The notes: a model not told the origin generated them from the sequence alone. Counted from the stretch's first letter, positions 1-6,501 are shown. The stretch is DNA of 9,967 nucleotides from an uncultured Clostridia bacterium (GCA_944381255.1 CALWKL010000078.1:1-9967); one strand, 5' to 3'. A program made the numbers and translations.

Positions 1-250
1 CCCCTAGTACGAGAGGACCGGGGTGAACGTACCTATGGTGTACCTGTTGTTGTGCCAACAGCATTGCAGGGTAGCGAAGTACGGACGGGATAAACGCTGA
101 AAGCATCTAAGCGTGAAGCCTCCCTCAAGATTAGATATCCCACAGAGTTAATCTGGTAAGACCCCTTGAAGATTACAAGGTTGATAGGTTAGGGGTGTAA
201 GCACAGTGATGTGTTTAGCTGACTAATACTAATAGGTCGAGGGCTTGATC
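1..250 (+). rRNA. 23S ribosomal RNA, 3' end (partial)
   Basis: This is the last part of the large-subunit rRNA; the 5' portion lies outside the window. The universally conserved sarcin-ricin loop, AGTACGAGAGGACC, is at 6-19. The segment further on (GCTGACTAATACTAAT, about 219-234, then the GGGCTTGATC end) matches the 3' terminus of bacterial 23S rRNA. The exact 3' end is taken as about 250, because GCTTGATC would form the usual terminal helix with the unseen 5' end. No tRNA gene follows before the 5S gene. Confidence 0.97.
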
Positions 251-326
251 AAATGGAAAATATACTTTTAAAGTAGTTTCCCGTTGACTTGCTAAATAAG
301 ATTATTAAAAAACTTTTCTAGAATTA

Positions 327-355
327 TTGACAATTTATTGTCGTTATGATATATT
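327..355 (+). promoter_or_regulatory. sigma-A type promoter in the 23S-5S spacer, driving 5S rRNA
   Basis: TTGACA at 327-332, a 17-nt spacer, then TATATT at 350-355. This is a consensus -35 with optimal spacing and a -10 one base off consensus. The expected start site is near 362, about 30 nt before the 5S gene. The -35 overlaps a small inverted repeat (GACAAT TT ATTGTC, 329-342). Whether it fires in the cell is an inference. Confidence 0.6.
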
Positions 356-391
356 GATTATACAGTTGTATCAAGTATACACTGATCCATT

Positions 392-507
392 TCTGGTGAC
401 TATGGCGAAGGGGATCCACCTGTTCTCATTCCGAACACAGAAGTTAAGCCCTTCAGCGCCGAGGATACTTAGCGGGAAGCTGCTTGGGAAATTAGGTCGT
501 TGCCAGA
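392..507 (+). rRNA. rrf: 5S ribosomal RNA
   Basis: This is a complete 5S rRNA of about 116 nt. Its ends pair to form helix I (TCTGGTGAC at the 5' end with GTTGCCAGA at the 3' end). The conserved loop segments are present: CCACCTGTTCTCATTCCGAA at 416-435, then GAACACAGAAGTTAAG at 433-448. It lies about 140 nt after the 23S end and is followed almost at once by a terminator, so it is the last gene of this rRNA operon. Confidence 0.96.
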
Positions 508-514
508 TTCCATT

Positions 515-548
515 CTAGACCTTAGATTTTCTAAGGTCTAGTTTTTTT
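515..548 (+). terminator. intrinsic terminator of the rRNA operon
   Basis: A perfect 11-bp stem (CTAGACCTTAG at 515-525, CTAAGGTCTAG at 531-541) with a 5-nt loop is followed by seven T residues at 542-548. It starts 8 nt after the 5S gene. Confidence 0.95.
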
Positions 549-874
549 ATAAAAATAATATCCCATTATACTAATATCAGTTTTACTATATTTTAAAATA
601 GAGAAATATTAATTAAAAACTATTAAAGTAAATTTAATTAAGTGGATATATTCAATATAATATTTTTGAATTGAATAATTATATTCTAATTGTATTCAAA
701 TTTTATGAATTTTAATTTAACGTTTTTATATTACGTAATTGTATTTTGTATGATTTAGTAGCTAAACTAAATTCATATTTAAATTCAAAATTAAAAAAGT
801 TTAAATTTGTTATTTTATATAATATTAAATTAGTTAAATGGGTTTAAATAAAATTAAAGTTTTATTCTAAATAT

Positions 875-906
875 AAAACCACCTAATTTAATCATTAGTT
901 GGTTTT
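875..906. terminator. terminator-like hairpin, orientation uncertain
   Basis: The arms AAAACCACCTAAT (875-887) and ATTAGTTGGTTTT (894-906) pair over 13 positions with one C/T mismatch around a 6-nt loop. Read on the plus strand it ends in GGTTTTGTTT. Read on the minus strand it ends in GGTTTTATATTTA. On the minus strand it would lie about 120 nt beyond the end of the possible gene remnant at 1025-1526; on the plus strand no gene precedes it. Confidence 0.4.
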
Positions 907-982
907 GTTTATAATTTAAATATTTTGCAGTTTAGAGTATACCTCTTATATATAAAACAGAGCAAGAAGTACTTTATTTATG

Positions 983-1028
983 CTAACTTGAAGGTTGCTA
1001 GCAAAATTTAATAACCTTTGAAAGTTAG
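983..1028. repeat. interrupted stem-loop
   Basis: CTAACTT (983-989) pairs with AAGTTAG (1022-1028), and inside this AAGGTT (991-996) pairs with AACCTT (1013-1018). The two stems are separated by a small asymmetric internal loop. The apical loop contains the palindrome GCTAGC (997-1002). It is one of the few GC-bearing islands in the region and could be a small structured RNA or a relic. No RNA family is recognised. Confidence 0.35.
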
Positions 1029-1526
1029 GAATAATTTTTATTATATAGTTCCAGCATCTGATTTATAAGTAATATAGGTGAATATAATAATTCCATTAAG
1101 TCTGTATGCATTTTGATGCTACTGCTTATTGCTTGTGCTTTATCTTTTGCTAATATATGATTAAATGAAACTTATACTTAAAAAATTTTAAAACTTTCAT
1201 CTTCAATTTTTGACCAGTACTGAAATCACTTTGTCTTATTCTTATATTTATGTCTCTTAAATTATTTTTTATAATATTTAAGTTATGTTATTTTGCTTCT
1301 ATCACTGTAATATCTAAATATTTTTTGTGTTATACAAACGAACAAGTGCATGTATCAGCGCCAACTTTTTAAATTTTTGCAACTTTTCATAAGTAATTAT
1401 TAATAAATGTACGGACGTAAAAATTTCTATCAATAAATTTTTACTTATTAAAAATTTTTGATATTCATTATAATTACTACATTTATAAGTAATTATTTCA
1501 ACATATTTATGTACTTTAAATATTTT
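1025..1526 (-). pseudogene. possible decayed coding sequence, unidentified
   Basis: Three minus-strand open stretches follow one another in different frames with small overlaps or gaps. They are 1317-1526 (70 codons without a stop, no ATG; contains YEKLQKFKKLALIHALVRLY), 1153-1287 (45 codons; contains RDINIRIRQSDFSTGQK) and 1025-1171 (48 codons; contains ILAKDKAQAISSSIKMHTDL, then a stop). A further short frame around 1180-1225 reads FQYWSKIEDESFKIF. The order and strand agree, and breaks fall in A/T runs, as expected of a gene broken by indels. I cannot name a family. FSTGQK resembles an ABC-transporter C-loop but no Walker motifs are visible. In DNA this AT-rich, open frames of 45-50 codons can arise by chance, so confidence is low; the 70-codon stretch is the strongest part. 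Confidence 0.3.
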
Positions 1527-1591
1527 TTACTCAGGTAAGCATAGGCTTAATATATCACTTAAGTTACATAGAGTAGGTAAGAAAACTAAAC

Positions 1592-1647
1592 AAAAAAAAT
1601 AATGCAATGCTTTGTGCACTACTTGCAAAAGTTGCATTATTTTTTTT
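1592..1647 (-). terminator. bidirectional intrinsic terminator after the GGGtGRT gene
   Basis: A perfect 16-bp inverted repeat has arms at 1592-1607 (eight A then TAATGCAA) and 1632-1647 (TTGCATTA then eight T). The 24-nt interior can itself form a short stem (CTTTG against CAAAAG, one bulge). On the minus strand it begins 20 nt beyond the stop codon of the GGGtGRT gene and ends in a U-run. On the plus strand it would also work, isolating the operon from upstream transcription. Confidence 0.88.
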
Positions 1648-1667
1648 AATGTAAGTATTGATATTTT

Positions 1668-2666
1668 TTATTTAATTAATTCGCTTAGTTTTACTGCAAG
1701 GCTTGCACAACAGCCCATCAACGGATTATTTCCCATTCCTACAAAACCCATCATATTTACATGTGCTGGTACAGAACTGCTACCTGCAAATTGTGCATCG
1801 CAATGCATTCTACCCATGGTGTCTGTAAGCCCATAACTAGCTGGACCTGCTGCAAGGTTGTCTGGGTGAAGTGTCCTACCAGTACCCCCACCACTAGCAA
1901 TAGAGAAGTAAGGTAGACCGTGGCTAATTCTGTATTTTTTGTAAATTCCTGCTACAGGGTGTTGGAATCTTGTTGGATTTGTACTATTACCTGTAATAGA
2001 GATATCGACATTTTCATATGCACATATTGCTACGCCTTCATTTACGCTTAAAGCACCGTAGACACGTACATCGCTACGTGCTCCGTTGCCAAATTTTCTA
2101 CTACCTTTAATAATCAACTTATCTTGCGAATAATCATAATCAGTCTCAACATACGTAAAACCACCAATACGGCTAATAATGTAGGCGGCATCTTTGCCTA
2201 AACCATTGATTATTATTTTTAGAGGTTTGTTACGCACTTTATTTACGCTAGTAGCTAGGGCTATGGCTCCTTCGCTAGCAGCAAATGATTCATGACCAGC
2301 TAAAAAGCAAAAACATTGTGTATTTTCATCAAGTAGAGTATAAGCAAGTTTCCCATGTCCAATACCTACTTGTCTTGTTTCTGCTACTGAACCAGGTATA
2401 CAGAAAGATTGTAGTGCTTCTCCTAGTAATAATGCGATGTCTTTAGGATTAGAAGTCTTTGTTTTAATGGCAAGAGCAGCACCAATACGAAAAGCCCACA
2501 CAGCATTATCAAAAACAATAGGCTGGACTTTCTTTACAAATTCTTCGCAATTAAGTACGCTTTCTGCTATATCAAATGCTTCTTGGAGAGAGGCTATACC
2601 ATATTTTTGAAGAAGGGCATTTATTTTTTTTGAACGTTCAGGATATCCTTCAAAGGTTTTTATCAT
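1668..2666 (-). CDS. GGGtGRT family protein
   Basis: A 332-aa protein of the GGGtGRT family, named for the signature seen at residues 259-265 (GGGTGRT, followed by LHPDN and AGPASYG). Other conserved blocks are GIGHGKLAYTLL (101-112), CFCFLAGHESFAASEGAIA (118-136), NGLGKDAAYIISRIGGFTYV (154-173) and the glycine/methionine-rich end NMMGFVGMGNNPLMGCC (304-320). Cysteines are at 40, 89, 118, 120, 215, 289, 319 and 320; the CxC and CC pairs could bind metal or a cluster. No signal peptide or membrane segment is visible, so it is probably cytosolic. Its biochemical function is not known to me. The start is supported by GGAGG (2674-2678) 7 nt before the ATG and by an ATGA overlap with the Fe-S scaffold gene upstream, which implies translational coupling and a joint role. 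The family call is firm; any Fe-S role is inferred from its neighbour. Confidence 0.92.
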   Translation of the reverse strand: MIKTFEGYPERSKKINALLQKYGIASLQEAFDIAESVLNCEEFVKKVQPIVFDNAVWAFRIGAALAIKTKTSNPKDIALLLGEALQSFCIPGSVAETRQVGIGHGKLAYTLLDENTQCFCFLAGHESFAASEGAIALATSVNKVRNKPLKIIINGLGKDAAYIISRIGGFTYVETDYDYSQDKLIIKGSRKFGNGARSDVRVYGALSVNEGVAICAYENVDISITGNSTNPTRFQHPVAGIYKKYRISHGLPYFSIASGGGTGRTLHPDNLAAGPASYGLTDTMGRMHCDAQFAGSSSVPAHVNMMGFVGMGNNPLMGCCASLAVKLSELIK

Positions 2667-3352
2667 AGTTGTTCCTCCATGGTATCAAGTATTTTTACTG
2701 CATCTTCAAATCTACCGTATGTACCACTAGATTTTTGGAGTGCTTCTTGCGCTTCAATTCCAGCACGAATATTTGTGAGTAGGCGAGGTAGATTTACATA
2801 TTCATAGCCGATAACTTCATTATGTTCATCTAGAGCTAATTTTGTAATATATCCCTCTGTGGTATTGTAATAGCGAACTCCAGTCTGATTGCTAGAATAT
2901 ACGGTACCAGTCTTGCTGTGATGCGCTCTACCTAATTCCTCCACAGCGGCTCCTATAGGTAACCCTCCTATTGAAAAGGCGCTTTGACTACGCCCATAGG
3001 CGAGTTGTTGAAAGATATCTTTCATAGCGTCATTTATAGCATCACAAACTAAATCAGTATTTAATGCCTCTAGCAAAGTTTTACCAATTAAAATTTCTCC
3101 AGCCATACAAGCAGAATGTGTCATTCCACTACAGCCCACCGTCTCAACAAGTGCTTCTTGTATAATTCCATTTTTCACATTAAGAGTGAGTTTGCAGACG
3201 CCTTGTCTAGGGGCGCATTTACCACAACCGTGGCTAAAGCCACTTATCTCTTGTATGTTTTTTACTTGAGTAAAAAATCCTTCTTGAGGAATAGGTGCTG
3301 GTCCTGAACAAGGGCAACTATTAACTTTATAGCAGTCAGTATTCTTCATCAT
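2663..3352 (-). CDS. NifU-like iron-sulfur cluster scaffold protein
   Basis: A protein of 228-229 aa with a NifU/IscU-like N-terminal scaffold domain, the kind that assembles or carries Fe-S clusters. Cysteine motifs are CPC (13-15), GCGKCAPRQGVCKL (42-55; Cys43, Cys46, Cys53) and VGCSGMTHSACMAGEIL (72-88; Cys74, Cys82); Cys103 lies in the next helix. The GCSG...C segment corresponds to the scaffold's conserved cluster-ligand region. After about residue 140 comes a family-specific tail (YYNTTEGYITKLALD and on) absent from short IscU/SufU proteins. Two ATGs are possible at the start: AGGAG (3356-3360) is only 3 nt from the first (3352) but 6 nt from the second (3349), which is favoured. It is the first gene of a two-gene operon with the GGGtGRT protein and lacks the usual isc/suf/nif partners nearby. 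This suggests service to one specific client and not general cluster assembly; that is inference. Confidence 0.85.
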   Translation of the reverse strand: MMKNTDCYKVNSCPCSGPAPIPQEGFFTQVKNIQEISGFSHGCGKCAPRQGVCKLTLNVKNGIIQEALVETVGCSGMTHSACMAGEILIGKTLLEALNTDLVCDAINDAMKDIFQQLAYGRSQSAFSIGGLPIGAAVEELGRAHHSKTGTVYSSNQTGVRYYNTTEGYITKLALDEHNEVIGYEYVNLPRLLTNIRAGIEAQEALQKSSGTYGRFEDAVKILDTMEEQL

Positions 3353-3366
3353 TGTCTCCTTTTTTT

Positions 3367-3378
3367 AGCGATATCGCT
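3367..3378. promoter_or_regulatory. 12-bp palindrome, possible operator of the Fe-S scaffold operon
   Basis: AGCGATATCGCT is a perfect 12-bp palindrome lying between the minus-strand -10 box and the ribosome binding site, shortly after the expected transcript start. It is a GC-containing island in nearly pure A/T DNA. A repressor dimer site or a short 5' UTR hairpin are both possible. I saw no second copy in the window. Confidence 0.45.
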
Positions 3379-3390
3379 TAATTTAGAATA

Positions 3391-3419
3391 ATTATATCAT
3401 ATTTTTTTTAATTTCAAAA
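3391..3419 (-). promoter_or_regulatory. promoter of the Fe-S scaffold / GGGtGRT operon (extended -10)
   Basis: On the minus strand TGATATAAT (3391-3399) is a consensus -10 TATAAT with an extended TGn element. The -35 is weak: TTTTGA at 17-nt spacing (3414-3419) or TTGAAA at 15 nt (3412-3417). A strong -10 with a poor -35 fits a promoter that may be activated or modulated. The transcript would start near 3384, giving a leader of about 30 nt. Confidence 0.6.
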
Positions 3420-3535
3420 TTAAAATACTTTTATTTTTAATATTTTTAACTAGTTTTATTGCAAATTTACAATTTGATTAATGATACCACTGCTATTTTA
3501 TTTTTTATAAACAACATCGTTATATTATATAACAA

Positions 3536-3564
3536 TTGACAAAATGGTAAAAATAAAGTATAAT
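3536..3564 (+). promoter_or_regulatory. consensus sigma-A promoter of the tyrS operon
   Basis: TTGACA (3536-3541), a 17-nt spacer and TATAAT (3559-3564) match the consensus exactly. The transcript should start near 3571, leaving a leader of under 30 nt before the first gene. That is too short for a T-box or any riboswitch. Confidence 0.88.
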
Positions 3565-3598
3565 AAATTGTAATATGTAAGATGATGGAAGGTGGAGT

Positions 3599-4054
3599 AT
3601 GTTTTTTGAGAAATTAAGCAAAGAAGAAAAATTGGAGTACATAAAAAATGTTGTGCTGGGCGAAGATTACAATACTGCTAAAATTTCTGATATTTTTTAT
3701 CAACTCAGCGAAGCAGAGGAAGATTTCCCTCAATGCGCATTTCTTTCTTTTTCAGTATTAGACCCTTACAGTGAGGAAGAAAATTTCGTTGAGAAAGAAG
3801 TTTTTGATTTTGAGCACGATCAAGTGCACTCTAATTTTATGGCACAAAAATTTGGAGTGGAATATCTAAACGCTATGCAACAATACGCAAAAGAGAATAA
3901 AGATAATAGTTTAATGAGTATAGCAAAAAATAGTACTGAGTATTATGTCAAACATTTAAATTCAGCACAGTCAACACTAGAAAAATTTACCGAAGATACT
4001 CCTGTCGTAGCGCAAACTGTTACTTTGGATGACTTTATGGACAAAACAGAATAA
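3599..4054 (+). CDS. uncharacterised acidic protein, first gene of the tyrS operon
   Basis: A 151-aa protein that I do not recognise. It is rich in Glu and Asp (for example EAEEDFP at 38-44, EEENFVEKEVFDFEHD at 59-74, TLDDFMDK at 142-149), looks largely helical, and has no signal peptide, membrane segment or cysteine cluster (a single Cys46). It is therefore probably a soluble cytosolic protein. The N-terminal FFEKLSKEEKLEYIKNVVLG (2-21) is an amphipathic charged stretch. The ATG follows a purine-rich site (GGAAGG, 3587-3592) by 6 nt and sits just after a perfect promoter, so the gene should be well expressed. It ends 33 nt before tyrS with no terminator between, so the two are probably cotranscribed. 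Base composition matches its neighbours, with no sign of recent transfer. Being real is likely; function is unknown. Confidence 0.8.
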   Translation: MFFEKLSKEEKLEYIKNVVLGEDYNTAKISDIFYQLSEAEEDFPQCAFLSFSVLDPYSEEENFVEKEVFDFEHDQVHSNFMAQKFGVEYLNAMQQYAKENKDNSLMSIAKNSTEYYVKHLNSAQSTLEKFTEDTPVVAQTVTLDDFMDKTE

Positions 4055-4087
4055 AAATACTAATTATTTGTTAAATGGAGCAAGAAA

Positions 4088-5284
4088 ATGAAAAATGTAA
4101 TAGATGAAATGCAAGAACGCAAGGTAATTTATCAATCAATTGATTTGGAAAAATTACACGAAATTTTGGGTAGAGAAAAGGTAGTTTGTTACGCTGGATT
4201 TGACCCAACAGCAGATAGCTTGCATATAGGTCATCTAGCATCAATATTGCAACTTGTGCGTATGCAAAAAGCGGGTCATACGCCTATTGCTCTAATCGGT
4301 GGCGCCACTGGTAGAATCGGAGACCCAACAGGCAGAAATGACATGCGCCCTATGATTGATGAAGAAAAGAGAAATGATAATGTACAAAAAATTAAAGCTC
4401 AAATATCAGGATTCTTCGATCCAAATTGCTCTAATAGACTGGTAGTCGTTAATAACGATGATTGGTTTAAAAATATGAATTATATTGACTTTTTAAATAC
4501 TGTTGGATTAAATATGTCAGTAAACAAAATGCTCTCATCTGGGTGCTTTGAGCAAAGAATGGTGAATGGATTGAGCTTTTTGGAGTTTAATTATATGCCT
4601 ATGCAGGCTTACGATTTTTATTATTTGTATAAAAATTATAATTGTACAGTCGAGCTTGGTGGTAGCGACCAATGGGCTAACATTGTAGCTGGAGTTGATT
4701 TGATACGACACAAGGACAATGCTTCAGTTTTTTGTCTAACTACTCCTCTTTTAACTAAAGCTGATGGTAGCAAAATGGGCAAGTCTCAAGGTGGTGCAGT
4801 TTGGCTCGCTCGAGAAAAATTTAGCGATTATGACCTTTTCCAAGTGTTACGTAATGTAGATGATAGTAAGGTTGAGGAGTGGTTTAACCTACTTACTTTG
4901 TTACCAGTAGAAGAAATTAAGAGTATATGTAGCGTAACAGGTAAGGATATTAATTCAGCTAAAGAGCGCTTGGCTTACGAAGTCGTAAGTTTGGTAAGAG
5001 GCGTAGAGAGTGCCAATGAGGCTTTGCGTCAAGCTAGAGGTGCTTTCTTAGGAGAGGGTTCTGAGATGCTGGAAAAGCATATTAGCATACATGAGCTTAA
5101 TATTGTAGATGTATTGCTAAGTTTAGGATTTGCAACTTCTAGAGGAGATGCTAAAAAATTGATTTTGGGTGGGGGTATCAAAGTTAATGACAAGGTTATT
5201 AATGAATTTGATTACCAGTGTCCAAAAGAAAATTTTGTTATCAAGAAAGGTAAAAAGAACATAGTTAGAGTAATTGTAAAGTAA
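4088..5284 (+). CDS. tyrS: tyrosyl-tRNA synthetase
   Basis: Class I aminoacyl-tRNA synthetase that activates tyrosine with ATP and charges tRNA-Tyr. The 398-aa length is close to that of typical bacterial TyrRS. ATP-binding signatures are HIGH (46-49) and KMGKS (229-233), a normal variant of KMSKS. Tyrosine-pocket residues are all present by comparison with the Geobacillus enzyme: Tyr35, Asp79, Tyr169, Gln173, Asp176 and Gln195. GGSDQW (191-196) is followed by Ala where Gly is common. The C-terminal S4-type RNA-binding domain spans about 335-395 and is complete. GGAG (4077-4080) lies 7 nt before the ATG. It is preceded by an unknown acidic-protein gene, not by a T-box leader, and its stop codon is immediately followed by the yigZ start with no spacing. 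Identification is secure. Confidence 0.98.
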   Translation: MKNVIDEMQERKVIYQSIDLEKLHEILGREKVVCYAGFDPTADSLHIGHLASILQLVRMQKAGHTPIALIGGATGRIGDPTGRNDMRPMIDEEKRNDNVQKIKAQISGFFDPNCSNRLVVVNNDDWFKNMNYIDFLNTVGLNMSVNKMLSSGCFEQRMVNGLSFLEFNYMPMQAYDFYYLYKNYNCTVELGGSDQWANIVAGVDLIRHKDNASVFCLTTPLLTKADGSKMGKSQGGAVWLAREKFSDYDLFQVLRNVDDSKVEEWFNLLTLLPVEEIKSICSVTGKDINSAKERLAYEVVSLVRGVESANEALRQARGAFLGEGSEMLEKHISIHELNIVDVLLSLGFATSRGDAKKLILGGGIKVNDKVINEFDYQCPKENFVIKKGKKNIVRVIVK

Positions 5285-5878
5285 ATGGATAAATTAATTT
5301 CTGTTGCAAAAAATGAGGTTTTTACGAGCGAGATTTTGATAAATAAATCCCGCTTTTTGTGTTTTATTCATCATATAGAAGATAAAACAGAAGCTGATAA
5401 TTTTTTGGAAAAAATTAGTAAAGAATATCCAGATGCTAGGCATATTTGCTATGCATATAGACTAAAAAATGTGAGTAAAGCAAGTGATAATGGCGAGCCT
5501 AGTGGTACTGCAGGTAGACCAATTCTACAAGTATTAGAAAAACAAAGTTTGTTGGATATTATTGCCGTTGTTGTAAGGTATTTTGGCGGTATAAAATTGG
5601 GCGCAGGTGGACTAGTGCGAGCGTATACATCTGCTGTAACTGAGTGTCTAAATCACGCAAAAAAAATTGTTTGGGAACAGGCTAAAGTATATCAAATAAA
5701 GATGGATTACAAAGATTATAAGCCGTTCTTACTTAGTATAAAAAATCGTAAAATTGCTGTATTAGAAACGGACTTTTCTGTAGGGGCTAGTTTAATCATA
5801 GTCGCAAGTGCAGATGAAAAAATTGAGCATGCTGAATTTATTAAAGATACTATGTATGCTTTTGAGGGACAAGAATGA
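5285..5878 (+). CDS. yigZ: YigZ/IMPACT family protein
   Basis: A 197-aa member of the UPF0029/IMPACT family, conserved in bacteria and eukaryotes. The eukaryotic relative acts on the Gcn1/Gcn2 amino-acid starvation pathway; the bacterial role is not settled. The family signature is clear: DNGEPSGTAGRPIL (68-81) and VVVRYFGGIKLGAGGLVRAY (95-114). The N-terminal IMPACT domain covers about 15-125 and a smaller C-terminal ferredoxin-like domain (DUF1949 type) about 135-190. It is cytosolic, with no signal peptide. The ATG directly abuts the tyrS TAA and has no good ribosome binding site, so translation probably depends on ribosomes finishing tyrS. Its own stop overlaps the recX start (ATGA). The family call is secure; the function is open. 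Confidence 0.95.
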   Translation: MDKLISVAKNEVFTSEILINKSRFLCFIHHIEDKTEADNFLEKISKEYPDARHICYAYRLKNVSKASDNGEPSGTAGRPILQVLEKQSLLDIIAVVVRYFGGIKLGAGGLVRAYTSAVTECLNHAKKIVWEQAKVYQIKMDYKDYKPFLLSIKNRKIAVLETDFSVGASLIIVASADEKIEHAEFIKDTMYAFEGQE

Positions 5879-6501
5879 GTATTATCACAGAAATTAAAGT
5901 TGCAAAAGGCAAGAAAGCACGCAGGCATATTTATATTGATGGTAATTTTGTAGCAACCCTAGATGAATTTACTGTATACAAATACAGAATTCACGAAGGA
6001 CTAAATATAGACCTCGAGACTTTGGAACAAATTTCTTTTGAAAGTGAAGCTAATAGTGCTTTTGAACAGTCGATAAATTTAATAAGCAAGAATCCAAAAA
6101 CATCAAGACAGATGTACGATTATCTCAAATCAAAGGGATACTTGCCACGGCTCATTAAGCATACTATAGACAAATTAATAGAATATCATTATCTTGATGA
6201 CGGACAATATGCTAAAAATTTTGTCAATGTCTACAGCACGAAGTATGGCAAAAGGAAAATACAATTCTTGCTTGCAAGTAAAGGAATTCCTCAACAGATT
6301 ATTAATGATACTTTAGCTGAATTGGACTCGCAGGAAGATACTGCTTGTGAGTATGCAAAAAAATATATGAAAGGCAAGGAACTTACACAACAAAATTGCG
6401 CAAAGTTAGCTAGGCATTTGGCAGGGAAGGGATTCGATTGGGCAGAAATTAATTCTGCATTAAATACAATAAAAAGGATAAAAGATGAGGACTGGAATTG
6501 A
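5875..6501 (+). CDS. recX: RecX, regulator of RecA
   Basis: A 208-aa protein of the RecX family, which binds RecA filaments and modulates their recombinase and coprotease activity. Typical length and layout: an N-terminal strand-rich segment (IITEIKVAKGKKARRHIYID, 3-22), as in Bacillota RecX, then three-helix repeats at about 58-105, 110-150 and 155-205. Motifs include KTSRQMYDYLKSKGY (75-89), LDDGQYAKNF (107-116) and KYGKRKIQFLLASKGI (123-138). The ATG overlaps the yigZ stop by 4 nt and is preceded by GAGGG (5864-5868) at 6-nt spacing. The 3' end overlaps acpS by 17 nt in another frame. recA is not in the window, so recX is separated from it here, at least on this side. Confidence 0.93.
   Translation: MSIITEIKVAKGKKARRHIYIDGNFVATLDEFTVYKYRIHEGLNIDLETLEQISFESEANSAFEQSINLISKNPKTSRQMYDYLKSKGYLPRLIKHTIDKLIEYHYLDDGQYAKNFVNVYSTKYGKRKIQFLLASKGIPQQIINDTLAELDSQEDTACEYAKKYMKGKELTQQNCAKLARHLAGKGFDWAEINSALNTIKRIKDEDWN

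Larger units (their letters stand above)
549..1591. other. AT-rich intergenic region without an intact gene
   Basis: About 1.04 kb lies between the rRNA terminator and the terminator of the minus-strand operon. The first ~320 nt are almost pure A/T and show no coding signal. From 875 on there is structure: a terminator-like hairpin (875-906), an interrupted stem-loop (983-1028), and several minus-strand frames open for unusually long for such AT-rich DNA (1025-1526). No tRNA, CRISPR array, transposase or convincing ATG-initiated gene was seen. Confidence 0.7.

Noticed and set aside
327..518. Open reading frame of 63 codons across the spacer and 5S rRNA
   Set aside because: It overlaps the 5S rRNA gene almost entirely and its translation only reflects rRNA sequence.
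549..870. AT-rich stretch after the rRNA operon as a replication origin
   Set aside because: No DnaA-box-like TTATCCACA repeats were seen and no dnaA, dnaN or parB genes are nearby.
1216..1236. FSTGQK in a minus-strand frame as an ABC-transporter signature
   Set aside because: There is no Walker A or B motif in any nearby frame, and a six-residue match is too little to name a family.
1612..1836. Plus-strand frame of 74 codons
   Set aside because: It starts inside the terminator loop and lies antisense to the GGGtGRT gene, whose family identity is certain.
3116..3307. Plus-strand frame of 63 codons
   Set aside because: It is antisense to the conserved cysteine region of the Fe-S scaffold gene.
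5716..5928. Minus-strand frame of 70 codons
   Set aside because: It is a shadow of the yigZ-recX junction.
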